A stretch of DNA of 32,674 nucleotides from positions 1-32,674 of the forward strand of contig DAOVQG010000015.1 in NCBI GenBank assembly GCA_030628805.1, read 5' to 3'. Origin of the DNA: JAGMDK01 sp023128695. Its GTDB lineage: Bacteria > Planctomycetota > Phycisphaerae > UBA1845 > Fen-1342. The notes beneath the pieces are model-generated. The model saw only the letters and a list, made by a program, of their open reading frames with translations. It did no database searches and had not been told where the DNA came from. The position numbers were made by a program, and so were the translations under genes. Each line of letters begins with the position of its first letter. Positions within the stretch are counted from its first letter, which is position 1. Of this stretch, positions 1 through 8,096 are shown one piece after another.

Positions 1-117
1 GGCTCGTTGCCGATGCGGCAGGACCAGTACGAGGACCGGATGACGAACAGGCATCCGAGCTGGAACAGGTTGATCGGCTTCTCGCCATTGTTGGAAGCCG
101 CGTGTGCCTGCGGAGCA
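1..117 (-). CDS. Partial unrecognised CDS running off the left edge
   Basis: Read on the minus strand, the first ~100 bases give an uninterrupted frame with protein-like composition, including NNGEKPINLFQLG and LFVIRSSYWSC. The frame stays open upstream through a proline-rich stretch to at least base 158, and no clear start codon or ribosome site is visible, so the start is not placed. The rest of the gene lies outside the window. I do not recognise the family. The competing plus-strand frame is arginine- and alanine-rich, as expected of a GC-rich shadow. Confidence 0.3.
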
Positions 118-391
118 GGCGGAGGGTTCAGGGTTCGGGGTTCAGGGTGGGGCGGGCGTTTCGCCCGCCGGTGTGCCACTGCGGCGTCTGCCCTGAGCAC
201 AGCCGAAGGGTTAGCAGTGCTCTGGGCGGAACCGTCACCTCGCGAACGCACCGCTCAAGAGCAGTGGCACCCGGCACCCGGCGTCAGCGAGATAAGCTGC
301 GTCCGGGACGCGCCTTAGGCGGCTAAGGTGCGACCTGGACGCACCAATTCCAGGCCCACATATGAATGGCGCGTCAAGGGACGCGCCGCAC
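118..391. other. Intergenic stretch with short repeats and hairpins
   Basis: No gene is supported here. The stretch holds near-direct repeats of GTTCAGGG (about 126-147), a perfect palindrome GGCGGGCG-TTT-CGCCCGCC (151-169), and a second hairpin GGTGCG-7 nt-CGCACC (327-345). Such GC palindromes resemble dispersed REP-like elements of planctomycete-type genomes. Confidence 0.5.
368..387 (-). terminator. Hairpin just after the secreted-protein gene
   Basis: A perfect 8-bp stem GGCGCGTC/GACGCGCC with a 4-nt loop starts 4 nt past the stop codon of the minus-strand gene at 392-1678. On the transcribed strand it is followed by ATTCATAT rather than a run of T, so it may be a weak terminator or a 3'-end-stabilising hairpin. 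Confidence 0.45.
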
Positions 392-1678
392 TCAGTCCTG
401 ATGCGGCCAGAACACGAAGTCGCCGGTGTCACCCCATTTCGGTTTGCCGTCGTCCGTGCGGCACAGTTCACCGCCATCGTCGACGCCGTTGATGCTGACC
501 GAGTACAGAAAGGGCTGGCCGTCTTTGAGCTGGTAGCGGAACGGCTTGTTGGCGAACGGATCGTTCAGCTTCCGGGCGGTCCTGTCGGGCAGAGCCTCTT
601 TCAGCTCCTTTGGCCAGCGCCCATGCTCGGCTTGATACGCGTGGAGGTGGAATACAACGCGGTAGGCGTTGCGGCCGGCCACGAATCTCCGCTGAAGTTC
701 CGCGACTCTCCTGAAAGAGGGGGCCATCATGGCTGTTAGCGTTTTGCCCTTCTGTGCTGCCATCTTGCGTTCGATGGCGTCCAGCCGAGTCTTCGATTTC
801 TGATAGTCGGCTACGAAGACGTCTTTCAAGCTCGCGAAGTAATCGCGGGACTCGCGCACAATTTCGTCCAGTGTCTGCGGTTGCCCGAACACATGCTTCT
901 GGTCGCCGCGGAAGGACGCCGACTCGTAGCGCCCATCCCCATCGGCGTCCCGCAGAAACCGCTGCGCGCAGTCCCATAGTATGACGAGCTCAACTTCCAG
1001 TTGACGGGTAAAACGTCGCGGCGGTCGGTCAGCGCTCTTAAGCGCGCGCATGACCTCGTTGTAGTCCACCGGTTTTGCTGTCACGCGCGGAATCTCGAGA
1101 AGTACGGAGTCGTACGCCAACTGCCCGATCGCGACGCCGAGCATGTACGCCATGATCCCCGGCTGCGTTTGCAGATGCCGCGAGACACGCAGGAGCGTGG
1201 CCGCATCCTCCACGGCGCCATCCAGATCGCCCTCCGACAGCCGCAGCCGGGCGCGCCCGATGGTCAACTTCGCAAGGCTGCGCAGCGGGCCCCAATACAC
1301 AGGGCTTTGCAGGTCCATCATCGCGCCCGATTCGCTCGGCGTTATGACGAAATAACACTTTGGTATTCGGGCGGCCTGGGCGTAGCGCTTCAGGGCCTTT
1401 GCGTTGCGGTCGACGTAGCCGTGCAGCCGGTCGCGCTGCTCAGCGGACCACTTTGGGGGGTTGGGTTCGAAGCCCAGGTTGAGCAACTCTTTGTCCAGTT
1501 CAAAGGCCGCGATCGCCTCCTGATAGACATCCGCCGCGTTCTCGGTGATGCCTTTGCCATATTCTTCGTTGGCCCATTGGATGTAATCGACAGGGTTGTC
1601 CGGATTCGGCAGCGGCGGGTCGGCGGCCGTGACGATCGGAACCCAGAGCAAACCGACAAGCGTGATCCAGCGTGACAT
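392..1678 (-). CDS. Secreted protein with pseudopilin-like C-terminal motif
   Basis: The 428-aa protein starts at MSRWITLVGLLW. GGAGG lies six bases upstream of this ATG, and the in-frame extension further upstream has no signal. Residues 1-18 form a signal peptide ending near TAADPPLP, so it is exported. The body is helical, with tetratricopeptide-like stretches and no recognised catalytic motif. The C-terminus has WPKELKEALPD, then NDPFANKPFRYQLKDG and FLYSVSINGVDDGG. This is the DP-x-x-x-KP-x-RY / LYS-x-G-x-DDGG pattern of type II secretion pseudopilin C-termini and of many uncharacterised planctomycete secreted proteins. The role is unknown. It has its own promoter and appears monocistronic. 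Confidence 0.8.
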   Translation of the reverse strand: MSRWITLVGLLWVPIVTAADPPLPNPDNPVDYIQWANEEYGKGITENAADVYQEAIAAFELDKELLNLGFEPNPPKWSAEQRDRLHGYVDRNAKALKRYAQAARIPKCYFVITPSESGAMMDLQSPVYWGPLRSLAKLTIGRARLRLSEGDLDGAVEDAATLLRVSRHLQTQPGIMAYMLGVAIGQLAYDSVLLEIPRVTAKPVDYNEVMRALKSADRPPRRFTRQLEVELVILWDCAQRFLRDADGDGRYESASFRGDQKHVFGQPQTLDEIVRESRDYFASLKDVFVADYQKSKTRLDAIERKMAAQKGKTLTAMMAPSFRRVAELQRRFVAGRNAYRVVFHLHAYQAEHGRWPKELKEALPDRTARKLNDPFANKPFRYQLKDGQPFLYSVSINGVDDGGELCRTDDGKPKWGDTGDFVFWPHQD

Positions 1679-1739
1679 AGTAACCTCCATATTCCACAGA
1701 TAACCTTGCCCGGCCACACCGCCGGGCGATTTGTCGTGT

Positions 1740-1745
1740 ATTATA
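1740..1745 (-). promoter_or_regulatory. Bacterial -10 box (TATAAT)
   Basis: On the minus strand a perfect TATAAT lies 61 nt before the start of the secreted-protein gene, embedded in AGTAGTATAATACACG. No good -35 is visible at 16-18 bp. This bacterial-type box contrasts with the archaeal-type boxes in the middle of the window. Confidence 0.5.
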
Positions 1746-1798
1746 CTACTCCGGCTTGGGCCTACCACGTGACTTTCCAGGATGCCTCCCCGACGCAC

Positions 1799-2206
1799 CG
1801 GCTAGGCTACGCCCCGATCGTCGCGCTGGCGGTTTCGCTCCACGGCCCTTTCTCACCGCTGGTGCTGCCCCAGCGGAGCAGGTAGTGGGCCGTCTTGCCA
1901 ACGTCTCGGTGAGGTACGGTCCGTTCCTCAGTGAGATCGGGTCCGGACCTCAGTGAGGTCGGGACCGAGTAAGCACGGTATCGGGACCGAGTAAGCTGCT
2001 TACGCGGTGCCGATCCCTGTTGAGGTCGACGCCGACTCCCAGCTTGGGTGCGAGCGCCTGCGCCAAGCAAGGCGCGGAACCCAATCTCAGCTTGGAAACG
2101 GTTTTTCCAGGGCTCATTTCGTCACACAGCTTGCCCAAATTGCCCATTTTGCTATAGCCGAACGTCCGAAAACCGGTTTTGGGACCGGCGATCCCTCTGA
2201 CCGACC
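1799..2206. other. Gene-free stretch with short repeats
   Basis: No coding region is supported. Besides the 22-bp repeats (own entry), there is a perfect 12-bp palindrome AAAACCGGTTTT at 2169-2180. Open frames through here are compositional shadows or read-through from the truncated dnaN frame. Confidence 0.5.
1926..2013. repeat. Imperfect 22-bp tandem repeats, four units
   Basis: Units begin at about 1926, 1948, 1970 and 1992. CCTCAGTGAG(A/G)TCGGG occurs at 1926 and 1948, and TCGGGACCGAGTAAGC at 1959 and 1981, all 22 bp apart. The last unit is degenerate. The array lies upstream of the secreted-protein gene and may be an operator array or a decaying satellite. Confidence 0.6.
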
Positions 2207-2225
2207 CACAGGCGAGACGCCTGTG
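2207..2225. repeat. REP-like palindrome CACAGGCG-AGA-CGCCTGTG
   Basis: A perfect 8-bp inverted repeat with a 3-nt spacer lies 11 bp beyond the stop codon of the HU-like gene. It could end that transcript. The same palindrome is, to my knowledge, dispersed in many planctomycete-type genomes, which supports a bacterial origin for this flank. Confidence 0.6.
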
Positions 2226-2235
2226 CCACACGGCC

Positions 2236-2943
2236 CTACGTCGGCAGGACGGTCAGCGTCGAATCCAAACGTCCGATACGCAGTTCGCGGGCCGATGTGC
2301 CGCTGCCCATTCTGGCCCGGACCTCCACGTGGTACGTGCCGGCCGCTAGGTTCGGGACCAGGAAGACGAGTTGCGAGGGCTTGTTCTTCTGGACGGTGGG
2401 CACCTTGGTGTCGCCGCCGGCGTCGGCCACGAAGTAGAGACCCTCGTCGACCTCCGCCGGGTCGAACTTCAAGCGGCTGCCGGAAAGCTGGCCGATGTTG
2501 CCGACCGTTACCGTATCGTTGCTCGTGTCGGAGCCGATGTCGCGGTACTCGATCGGGTTCGGCGACGGCTTGACGGCCTCGACCGTCGCCCCGACCCGCA
2601 CGGCCTCGCGCAGCTCCGAACCGGGGTTGGCCCCGATGTCCACGCGGTGGCGGGCCGGGTCGAAGCTGTCGGTCGGGCCGGTGAAAACGCCCTTGATCCG
2701 CGGAAAAAAGTCCATCATGCCGAAGTAGTTGACCCGCTGGCCCTGCTCGACCCGCCGTTGGCAGGCCAGCTTGAGGGCGGCGGTCACGGCCAGGATGTCC
2801 GGCTTGTTCACCGTCGTGCCCTGGTCGACGATGTCCTGGACCAGGTCGTCGCCGTCGGCACTGCCGCTGATCTGGACCATGGCCGAGTAGTCGTCGGGGT
2901 CGGAGGTGATGTTGTTCTCGAAAAGAGCGTATTTGATGGGCAT
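2236..2943 (-). CDS. HU-like DNA-binding protein with Ig-like (DUF4469-type) C-terminus
   Basis: A 235-aa protein beginning MPIKYALFENNITSDPDDY, with GGGAGGA about six bases before the ATG. Residues 1 to about 130 match the HU/IHF-like DNA-binding family known from Bacteroidetes and planctomycetes (shared features: N-terminal SDPDDY, GTTVNKPDILAV, and a beta arm around YFGMMDFFPRIKGVF). Residues about 131-235 look like the beta-rich Ig-like domain that accompanies this family, ending LRIGRLDSTLTVLPT. It probably binds DNA as a dimer; the C-terminal domain's role is unknown. It starts 58 bp after recognisable dnaN homology ends and lies, in another frame, inside the readthrough frame of the truncated clamp gene. 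Confidence 0.8.
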   Translation of the reverse strand: MPIKYALFENNITSDPDDYSAMVQISGSADGDDLVQDIVDQGTTVNKPDILAVTAALKLACQRRVEQGQRVNYFGMMDFFPRIKGVFTGPTDSFDPARHRVDIGANPGSELREAVRVGATVEAVKPSPNPIEYRDIGSDTSNDTVTVGNIGQLSGSRLKFDPAEVDEGLYFVADAGGDTKVPTVQKNKPSQLVFLVPNLAAGTYHVEVRARMGSGTSARELRIGRLDSTLTVLPT

Positions 2944-3000
2944 CGGTCAGTCCTCCCAGTCTGTAAACTTTAGCGTTCAGTGTACGCGGCGGTGGGCGGG

Positions 3001-3667
3001 CGTCAAGGGGGTTCCGGGCGGTCAGCTTCTCGATCAACCGGCAGAACCGATGCGGCATCAAAGCCTGATCGCCGAGCTCGCCGGCGTTGCACAATTCAAC
3101 CATGGCCAATCGCCGGCCGTCCGTGGCAACCAATCGCGAGCCCTTCTCGTTGGATTCGAGCAGGATGCCGTTAATGGCGTACCGGCTGGGCTCTTTCGCT
3201 ACGGCATGGCTCGTTACCTTCACCGCGTGGACCAGTTCTGCGGCATCGATCTCGATCGAGTCGCCCTCCAGTTGCGACGGCACCAGCGGGAATTCCGCGG
3301 GGTCATACGTTTGGAGAGCGTGTTCGACACGGCCGCCGTTGATGAGCAGCCGCTCGCCATCGTCAGACAGCGACAAACTGCACGTCGGATGCTTGGAGGC
3401 CTTGAGCCGACGGCTCAATTCAGCCAGCGGCACTACGCACGCCGGCAGCGATCCGTCAACCGGCATCTGCGCGAAAAGCGAGAGTTCGCCGTCGGTGGCT
3501 TGCAAGCGGAGGCGGCTTTCGGAGGCCTCCAGATGCACGCACATCAGGATGGGTTTGGGGAACCGGGTGGGTACCACGCGTTTGGCGCGGTCCAGCAGTG
3601 CGACCAGCGCGGCGCGAGACAGCTCGACCGCGCAAGTCTGGGTTGCGGTTTGCTCTGCAGTCAACAT
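3001..3667 (-). pseudogene. dnaN: Beta sliding clamp (DnaN) homologue truncated after domain II
   Basis: The start MLTAEQTATQ has AAGGAG seven bases upstream. Residues 10-125 match clamp domain I (PKPILMCVHLEA, LRLQATDGELSLF, YDPAEFPLVP). Residues 135-222 match domain II, including ATDGRRLAMVEL, the counterpart of the conserved ATDGHRLA. Homology stops near residue 222. The third domain, needed for a normal ring, is absent. The frame has no stop until 2114, so if translated it would add about 295 arginine-rich residues antiregister to the HU-like gene. I read this as a 3' deletion or recombination scar. The alternative is an abnormal but expressed clamp-like protein. Bacterial DnaN argues for a bacterial source of this segment. 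Confidence 0.7.
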
Positions 3668-3790
3668 GATACAGCTCCTTTGCGATGGAATCGCGAAAAC
3701 AGGAAGAGCTGGCGCGCAGCGGGACCATCCCGGCAACGCACCAGCTCACGTGAATCGATTACCTTTTGATGTGGGGAATCAGCCGCCGAG

Positions 3791-4024
3791 CTAAGGTGTG
3801 TTCGATTGCTCGACAGCTTTCTGCTGATCGGAGGGTGTTTCGACGTCGTGCGTTACGAGATAACGCACGCAGCGATCGCCGTTCTGGTCCGTCCAGAGCA
3901 GCTCGTGGTCGTCGTCGATGCCGTCCACGTCGTAGTCCCGGACTTCAACGGTGACGCCCGGCTTGTTCACCTGGACGTCGGCTACGCCTCCTTCCACAGT
4001 GACATGCACATCGGGCGGATTCAT
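3791..4024 (-). CDS. Small acidic unknown protein
   Basis: A 77-aa protein, MNPPDVHVTVEGGVADVQ..., with a VRDYDVDGIDDDHELLW segment rich in aspartate. Its ATG overlaps the stop of the preceding gene (ATGA at 4021-4024), so translation is probably coupled. The pattern (VEGGVADVQVN..GVTVEVRDYD) resembles short proteins of bacterial accessory islands that carry no assigned function. No catalytic motif, membrane segment or signal peptide is seen. Confidence 0.7.
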   Translation of the reverse strand: MNPPDVHVTVEGGVADVQVNKPGVTVEVRDYDVDGIDDDHELLWTDQNGDRCVRYLVTHDVETPSDQQKAVEQSNTP

Positions 4025-4743
4025 GGCTGCACCTCCTCAGTGAAGCCGTCAGCGGCAGCTGCGTTGTTCGGCAGGCCAGCGGTCTTCTCGCGAAGATGCT
4101 TACGCTCGATAGTGCCGTGCTCGGCACATTCGGGCATGTTGAAGAGACGGACGTACGCGAAGCTCGTGCCGTTCTTGTCGGGCTTCACCTCCCGGGCCTC
4201 GCCGATCACGTGTCCCTCGGCCACAACCCAGTGCGTGAAGTCCGGATCCGACACGAGCCCCTGTGCGGGTGCAAACGCGGGGACACCAGCCTCCTGGCTC
4301 AATCCGCCCAGGAAACTGGCCATGTTCCGCGCCTGCTGCTCCCGCGATATCGGGTTGCTCTCGCAAGCCGGAATCGGCCGACTGACGACTTCAACCTGGT
4401 CCGCGTCCAACTCGATGACCACGCGGCCGTTCTCATCGCTATACCACTCGATGTAGGGGTAGGCCACGTAATCTATCGGCTCGCGGCCCGCGGTAATGTC
4501 GCCAACGTCGCCGGTCTGCTGTGGAGAGATGTGGGTCATGTTCTCCGCAGCTCTCCCGTCGGGTTCCTCTCCATCTCCCTTGAGGCGGATCTTCGCCCCG
4601 CGAATGTCGCGGTGGAAGTTGCCCTTCAGGTCGAAGGTCACTTTCTCTTTCAAGCCGGCGAACCGCATCCAGCCCGTAACCTTGCCGGGCGTGGTGTTGT
4701 CCAGTTCGCCTTCGATAAGATACTCAGTTGGTCTCCATGCCAT
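4021..4743 (-). CDS. Unknown island protein
   Basis: A 240-aa protein starting MAWRPTEYLIEGELDNT, with GGAGGTG five bases upstream; the longer in-frame start has no ribosome site. The N-terminal half looks beta-rich (TPGKVTGWMRFAG, KVTFDLKGNFHRDIRGAKI), followed by an acidic region with PYIEWYSDENGRVVIELD. The C-terminal part includes WVVAEGHVIGEAREVKPDKNG. I know similar proteins only as uncharacterised products of bacterial mobile islands. It heads a two-gene unit with the 77-aa protein, joined by ATGA overlap, and has an upstream 10-nt-loop hairpin. Confidence 0.7.
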   Translation of the reverse strand: MAWRPTEYLIEGELDNTTPGKVTGWMRFAGLKEKVTFDLKGNFHRDIRGAKIRLKGDGEEPDGRAAENMTHISPQQTGDVGDITAGREPIDYVAYPYIEWYSDENGRVVIELDADQVEVVSRPIPACESNPISREQQARNMASFLGGLSQEAGVPAFAPAQGLVSDPDFTHWVVAEGHVIGEAREVKPDKNGTSFAYVRLFNMPECAEHGTIERKHLREKTAGLPNNAAAADGFTEEVQP

Positions 4744-4771
4744 ATTACACCTCCAGTTTAGTGCCTTGTGT

Positions 4772-4797
4772 GGCACGCCTCGCATGTTGGGCGTGCC
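4772..4797 (-). promoter_or_regulatory. Leader hairpin with 10-nt loop (copy 1)
   Basis: On the transcribed strand the stem is GGCACGCC/GGCGTGCC with loop CAACATGCGA. The hairpin ends 28 nt before the ATG of the 4021-4743 gene, with the ribosome site between. It shares loop length and spacing with the hairpins at 5595, 7365, 18612, 19288, 19680 and 20215. Confidence 0.6.
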
Positions 4798-4890
4798 ATC
4801 ATCGTTACGTTGTTCATGAACTTCGTGGTTGGGGATTCGCGTTGCGGGAACACCTGGACAGCAAAGGGGTATGCGGTGTCCCGGGGTACT

Positions 4891-5184
4891 TCACAAGTTG
4901 TCAGCGCCTGCGCTAATGTGAGCACGGCAGGCAACTCGGATAGCGTCAATATCACGTAGCGCGCGATCCAATCGCGACGAGTATTCTTCGGCGTCTATTT
5001 CGTCGTCGGCTTCGCGACACAGGAACAGGAACAGCGTGTCCCCGGCCTGCTCAGCGCGCCGCGCGAATGCGCCAATGGGCTCGCCCGGATGGGGCGGCTC
5101 GATCGGCAAGAGATCCTGATCGGGGTAGGCCCCGTACAGGATCTGGGGGACGGTCTGGGACCATTTGGTGTGATTGGGCATCAT
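4891..5184 (-). CDS. Small unknown acidic protein
   Basis: A 97-aa protein, MMPNHTKWSQTVPQILYGAY..., starting on the first of two adjacent ATGs with GGAGGTGC just upstream. The ATGA overlap with the stop of the preceding gene (5181-5184) implies coupling. The second half is acidic (READDEIDAEEYSSRLD) and may be helical. No family recognised. Confidence 0.65.
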   Translation of the reverse strand: MMPNHTKWSQTVPQILYGAYPDQDLLPIEPPHPGEPIGAFARRAEQAGDTLFLFLCREADDEIDAEEYSSRLDRALRDIDAIRVACRAHISAGADNL

Positions 5185-5567
5185 GCACCTCCCTCCGCAT
5201 TATCTTCCTCTGGGGAGGCAGGCAGGCCGGCCACGTCCTGCGCGATGATCCGCCCATGGATCGAGTCGGCCACGCTGACGGCTTCTTCGTAATCGTCCAG
5301 CGGGCCGTGATGGTGGCCGTCATCGTCTTCCACGTAGTAGCGTTTCGACGCCGGTGGCTCGACAGCGGGCGAGTTGTCTGATTCGCCGGGGAATGTCCAG
5401 CGACCGATGGCGGTCGCGTCGTCCTGGATCGAGTCCAGAAAGTGAATGATCCCCGACAATGCGTCCGCCTCGGCCGAACCTTCCGGCTGGCGTTGCCGCA
5501 GCTTCAGCAGGGTGAGTTTCTGTCGATGGAGTAGATCCCAATCGACACCGTTCAGTGATTCAAACAT
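5181..5567 (-). CDS. Unknown protein of 128 aa
   Basis: Starts at MFESLNGVDWDLL, with GGAGGTG about six bases upstream. The longer in-frame start lacks a ribosome site and would run through the leader hairpin. The N-terminal half is helical with leucine and glutamine (LLKLRQRQPEGSAEAD); the C-terminal half is acidic with a histidine cluster (YYVEDDDGHHHGPLDDYEEA). The function is unknown. First gene of a two-gene coupled unit with 4891-5184. Confidence 0.7.
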   Translation of the reverse strand: MFESLNGVDWDLLHRQKLTLLKLRQRQPEGSAEADALSGIIHFLDSIQDDATAIGRWTFPGESDNSPAVEPPASKRYYVEDDDGHHHGPLDDYEEAVSVADSIHGRIIAQDVAGLPASPEEDNAEGGA

Positions 5568-5594
5568 GTTTAGCACCTCCGTTTTTGTGCCTGA

Positions 5595-5626
5595 GATGGC
5601 ACGCTTCACAGCGTGAGTGTGCCATC
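5595..5626 (-). promoter_or_regulatory. Leader hairpin with 10-nt loop (copy 2)
   Basis: An 11-bp stem (GATGGCACACT pairing with AGCGTGCCATC, one A-C mismatch) encloses the 10-nt loop CACGCTGTGA on the transcribed strand. It ends 27 nt before the ATG at 5567. Downstream of it both this leader and the one at 4772 carry GGCAC and a GGAGGTG ribosome site, so the two leaders are related. Confidence 0.6.
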
Positions 5627-5703
5627 GAAACCAAATGCAACCCGGTCCGCGCACGTGCGCAGACTCCTGGCTAATATCAGGACTCTGTGAATCTGCTGGG
5701 GGA

Positions 5704-7335
5704 TTAGTGGTGGGACTTGGCCGGGGGAATGTTCTTCACCGAGCCGTCATTGAACCGAATCCGAACCTTGCCGTTGGGGAACACCTTGACGAACTTCCAT
5801 TTCTGCTCGATGCGCTGCAGCGCGTCGAGGATGCTCTGCCGCAGCTGTTCGTCAGGGCCGATGAGCTGCATCCAGAAATGATCGAGTTCCTGTTGGAACC
5901 CCCACTCCTGCGTGTCGTAGGTGTCGCCCTCGTCGCTCCATCCACCGAGGTGATACCATATCTCTGAAGCGCATAGGCGCTCCTGAGCCTCCGCCGTGAC
6001 CAGCACGTGATCGTCTGCCCAGTTGGGGGCCTTGTCAGGTGGCTGTGGCGCCTTGGCCATGCATACCTTCGAAGAAGACACCCGACCATCGCTGGCGTGC
6101 GCGGTAATCGTGATCAAGTCCACGCAAGTCAACGTACCTGCCCAGAGCCATCCGCTGTAGAGTTCCTTACCAACCGACACATTGACCTTGCCAATCGTCG
6201 GCAGCTTCGCCCACGAATATCCGTCATACCTGCCGTGAATGGCCACCGGAATGAACGGCTTGTCGAACTTGCCGAGCGCCGCGAGCAGATGCACGTTGGC
6301 CTCGTCGTTTTCTTCACCGTCCTTGAAGTTCGGGTCGAATCGATAGCACTTGGCCAGCGGGAAGTCCTTGGGCATAACCACTTCCACGGGGTCCGGCGGA
6401 TCGCCGCCGCTGAGCAGGCCTACCGAGAATGTCGGCTTGGCCTCTGGCAGATTGATGCCGAGTTCCTTCGCTCGCAGATACTCCTTGTACGGCAGCCGGT
6501 GATGGCCACGACGCTCGAGGTATCGAAAGGCTCCGAGTTCCAGGGCGCTCTTGAGTTCCTCGAATGCCTCGTCTTCCACGAGGCGTGTGCGGGCCGGCAG
6601 CATCATGCGGATGCCTGTCGGTTCACCGGTCATGTCGACCAGGAAATGCAGATGGTGCTCGCTGACCGGGTGGCAATCGAATGCCACGACCTGGCCGTGG
6701 AAATTGACCAGGACGTTGTCGGAGTGGTAGCTGCCTCGTTTGCACGAGTTGTGCCAGGGGTTCAGGTCCTGAGACTCGCGAACCTCGATGCGGCAGCCAA
6801 GCTCCGGATGGGAACTCGCCTGATCAGATATGAACGGCATCTTTGGGCAGGGCTTGCCATCAACTGTGACGTCCATGCCGGAGAAAACGGCGTTGCGGTC
6901 AACCGCAGCCGAAGTCCATTCCTCGTCCTGGAACCGCAGAAGCGTTCCCAGTGCGGGTTCCGGATCGTTCTGAATCTCCACGGGTGCGCCGGTCCAGCCA
7001 TCGCCGCCAATCGTTGCGATCTGGCCTTTCGACCGAATCGTGACTTCCCGTGGCGCCAGGCAGAATAGGCCTACGCCGGCGGGATCTTCGCTCGATTCCA
7101 GGGTCTCTTCCCAGCCAGAGCCGCCCAGGTCCAGTAGCCGGGAGAAGTCGTCGATGCCCTCTCCGTTGTCGCGGACGGTGACATGTCCGTCATGGTTGGT
7201 AATTTCCACCTTCGTTGCGCCCGCTCGCCGGGCGTTTTGCAGGACCTCGATGATCCTGCCTTCCAGCGTTCCGGTAAACAACCGGTTCGCCTTGGATAGC
7301 AGTCTCGGGTTTACCATTGCCTGTATGGTTTGCAT
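5704..7335 (-). CDS. GHKL (HSP90-like) ATPase-domain protein
   Basis: A 543-aa protein starting MQTIQAMVNPRLL, with GGAGGA eight bases upstream. The N-terminus carries the GHKL ATP-binding fold: N-box around EVLQNARRAGATK (residues 30-42), G1 motif RDNGEGID (55-62), and G2 motif AGVGLFCLA (86-94). This is the ATP lid architecture of HSP90, MutL and topoisomerase VI B. The remaining ~430 residues match nothing I know. No kinase H-box is seen, so it is not an obvious histidine kinase. ATP-driven clamping on a protein or nucleic acid is a plausible role. Its leader carries the 10-nt-loop hairpin. Confidence 0.8.
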   Translation of the reverse strand: MQTIQAMVNPRLLSKANRLFTGTLEGRIIEVLQNARRAGATKVEITNHDGHVTVRDNGEGIDDFSRLLDLGGSGWEETLESSEDPAGVGLFCLAPREVTIRSKGQIATIGGDGWTGAPVEIQNDPEPALGTLLRFQDEEWTSAAVDRNAVFSGMDVTVDGKPCPKMPFISDQASSHPELGCRIEVRESQDLNPWHNSCKRGSYHSDNVLVNFHGQVVAFDCHPVSEHHLHFLVDMTGEPTGIRMMLPARTRLVEDEAFEELKSALELGAFRYLERRGHHRLPYKEYLRAKELGINLPEAKPTFSVGLLSGGDPPDPVEVVMPKDFPLAKCYRFDPNFKDGEENDEANVHLLAALGKFDKPFIPVAIHGRYDGYSWAKLPTIGKVNVSVGKELYSGWLWAGTLTCVDLITITAHASDGRVSSSKVCMAKAPQPPDKAPNWADDHVLVTAEAQERLCASEIWYHLGGWSDEGDTYDTQEWGFQQELDHFWMQLIGPDEQLRQSILDALQRIEQKWKFVKVFPNGKVRIRFNDGSVKNIPPAKSHH

Positions 7336-7364
7336 TGTTCATTCCTCCACAGGGTGGTTCTCGT

Positions 7365-7392
7365 GACACCATGCCGTGATTTGCATGGTGTC
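7365..7392 (-). promoter_or_regulatory. Leader hairpin with 10-nt loop (copy 3)
   Basis: A perfect 9-bp stem GACACCATG/CATGGTGTC encloses the 10-nt loop CAAATCACGG. It ends 29 nt before the ATG of the GHKL gene. The loop ends in ACGG, as do the loops of the three copies at 19.3-20.2 kb. Confidence 0.65.
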
Positions 7393-7484
7393 GCGTAGTC
7401 TGGCCTGACGATGCCGTGCGCACACGCGCACGATCTCCATCGTTGTTCAGGCGTTGCTTGAATCCATTTCGATGTGTGAGTGGG

Positions 7485-7976
7485 TTAGACGATCTCGAAG
7501 GGCGGCAGGTCGGGGATCTGAGGGCAGAGGCTCCGCAGTTTAGCGATGGCCTCCTGGGTACGCCCGGCCTCAAGAGAGGTCAGCGCTTCCTTCACGGTAG
7601 CAGCATCCACGAGAACGATATCACTGCCCTCGTTGCTGCAGGTGCGGATCAATGGCTCTTTCATTCCGGGCCGGAAATCCACAATCTCTGCGTCGTACCC
7701 GCAATAGGCCTCGCAGAAGCGGGTGTACGCCAGCCCCAGGTCTCGACACACCTCCTCCAGCTCGGGGAATTCCCCGTTGCGAGCTTGGTCGTCGCAAAGC
7801 TGGAGAATGTCATCCTTCTTCGCGTCGACCAAGGCATCAGCCGAGATCGGTTCAAATGGTGGTTCGCCCCAGTCCAGGCTGACGCCGCTGGATTGAACCT
7901 CCCCGAGGAGCGGTTCGGTTTTCGATCGTTCGATTCGGCCGCCGATTCTGATCCAGGCACAATAGCGGTCGCTCAT
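7485..7976 (-). CDS. Unknown protein of 163 aa
   Basis: Starts MSDRYCAWIRIGG; GGAGGAC lies six bases before this ATG, whereas the ATG 15 nt upstream has none. The protein starts with a beta segment and continues with mainly helical, acidic sequence (VDAKKDDILQLCDD, EELEEVCRDLGLAY), ending in VKEALTSLEAGRTQEAIAKL. No motif of known function is seen. It precedes the GHKL gene on the same strand with a 149-nt gap, so co-transcription is possible. Confidence 0.7.
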   Translation of the reverse strand: MSDRYCAWIRIGGRIERSKTEPLLGEVQSSGVSLDWGEPPFEPISADALVDAKKDDILQLCDDQARNGEFPELEEVCRDLGLAYTRFCEAYCGYDAEIVDFRPGMKEPLIRTCSNEGSDIVLVDAATVKEALTSLEAGRTQEAIAKLRSLCPQIPDLPPFEIV

Positions 7977-8096
7977 AACACTGTCCTCCATTTACGTTGT
8001 GGATCTTTGCTTTGCCGGCGAAACACGTGTCCGCCGTGCGTACTGCGTAGCCGGTACCGACAATCATTCTTCCTTCATCTGGCCGCGTGTTGTTGT

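Noticed and set aside
1960..2013. Possible CRISPR array
   Set aside because: The units abut with a 22-bp period and have no unique spacers; no cas gene is present.
3700..3760. Leader hairpin before the truncated dnaN as a member of the same family
   Set aside because: The 11-bp stem GAGCTGGTGCG/CGCGCCAGCTC encloses a 20-nt loop with an inner stem, so its geometry differs.
7995..8035. Eighth leader hairpin upstream of the 7485-7976 gene
   Set aside because: The best stem (GGCGGA/TTCGCC) has a loop of about 7 nt and does not share the 10-nt-loop geometry.
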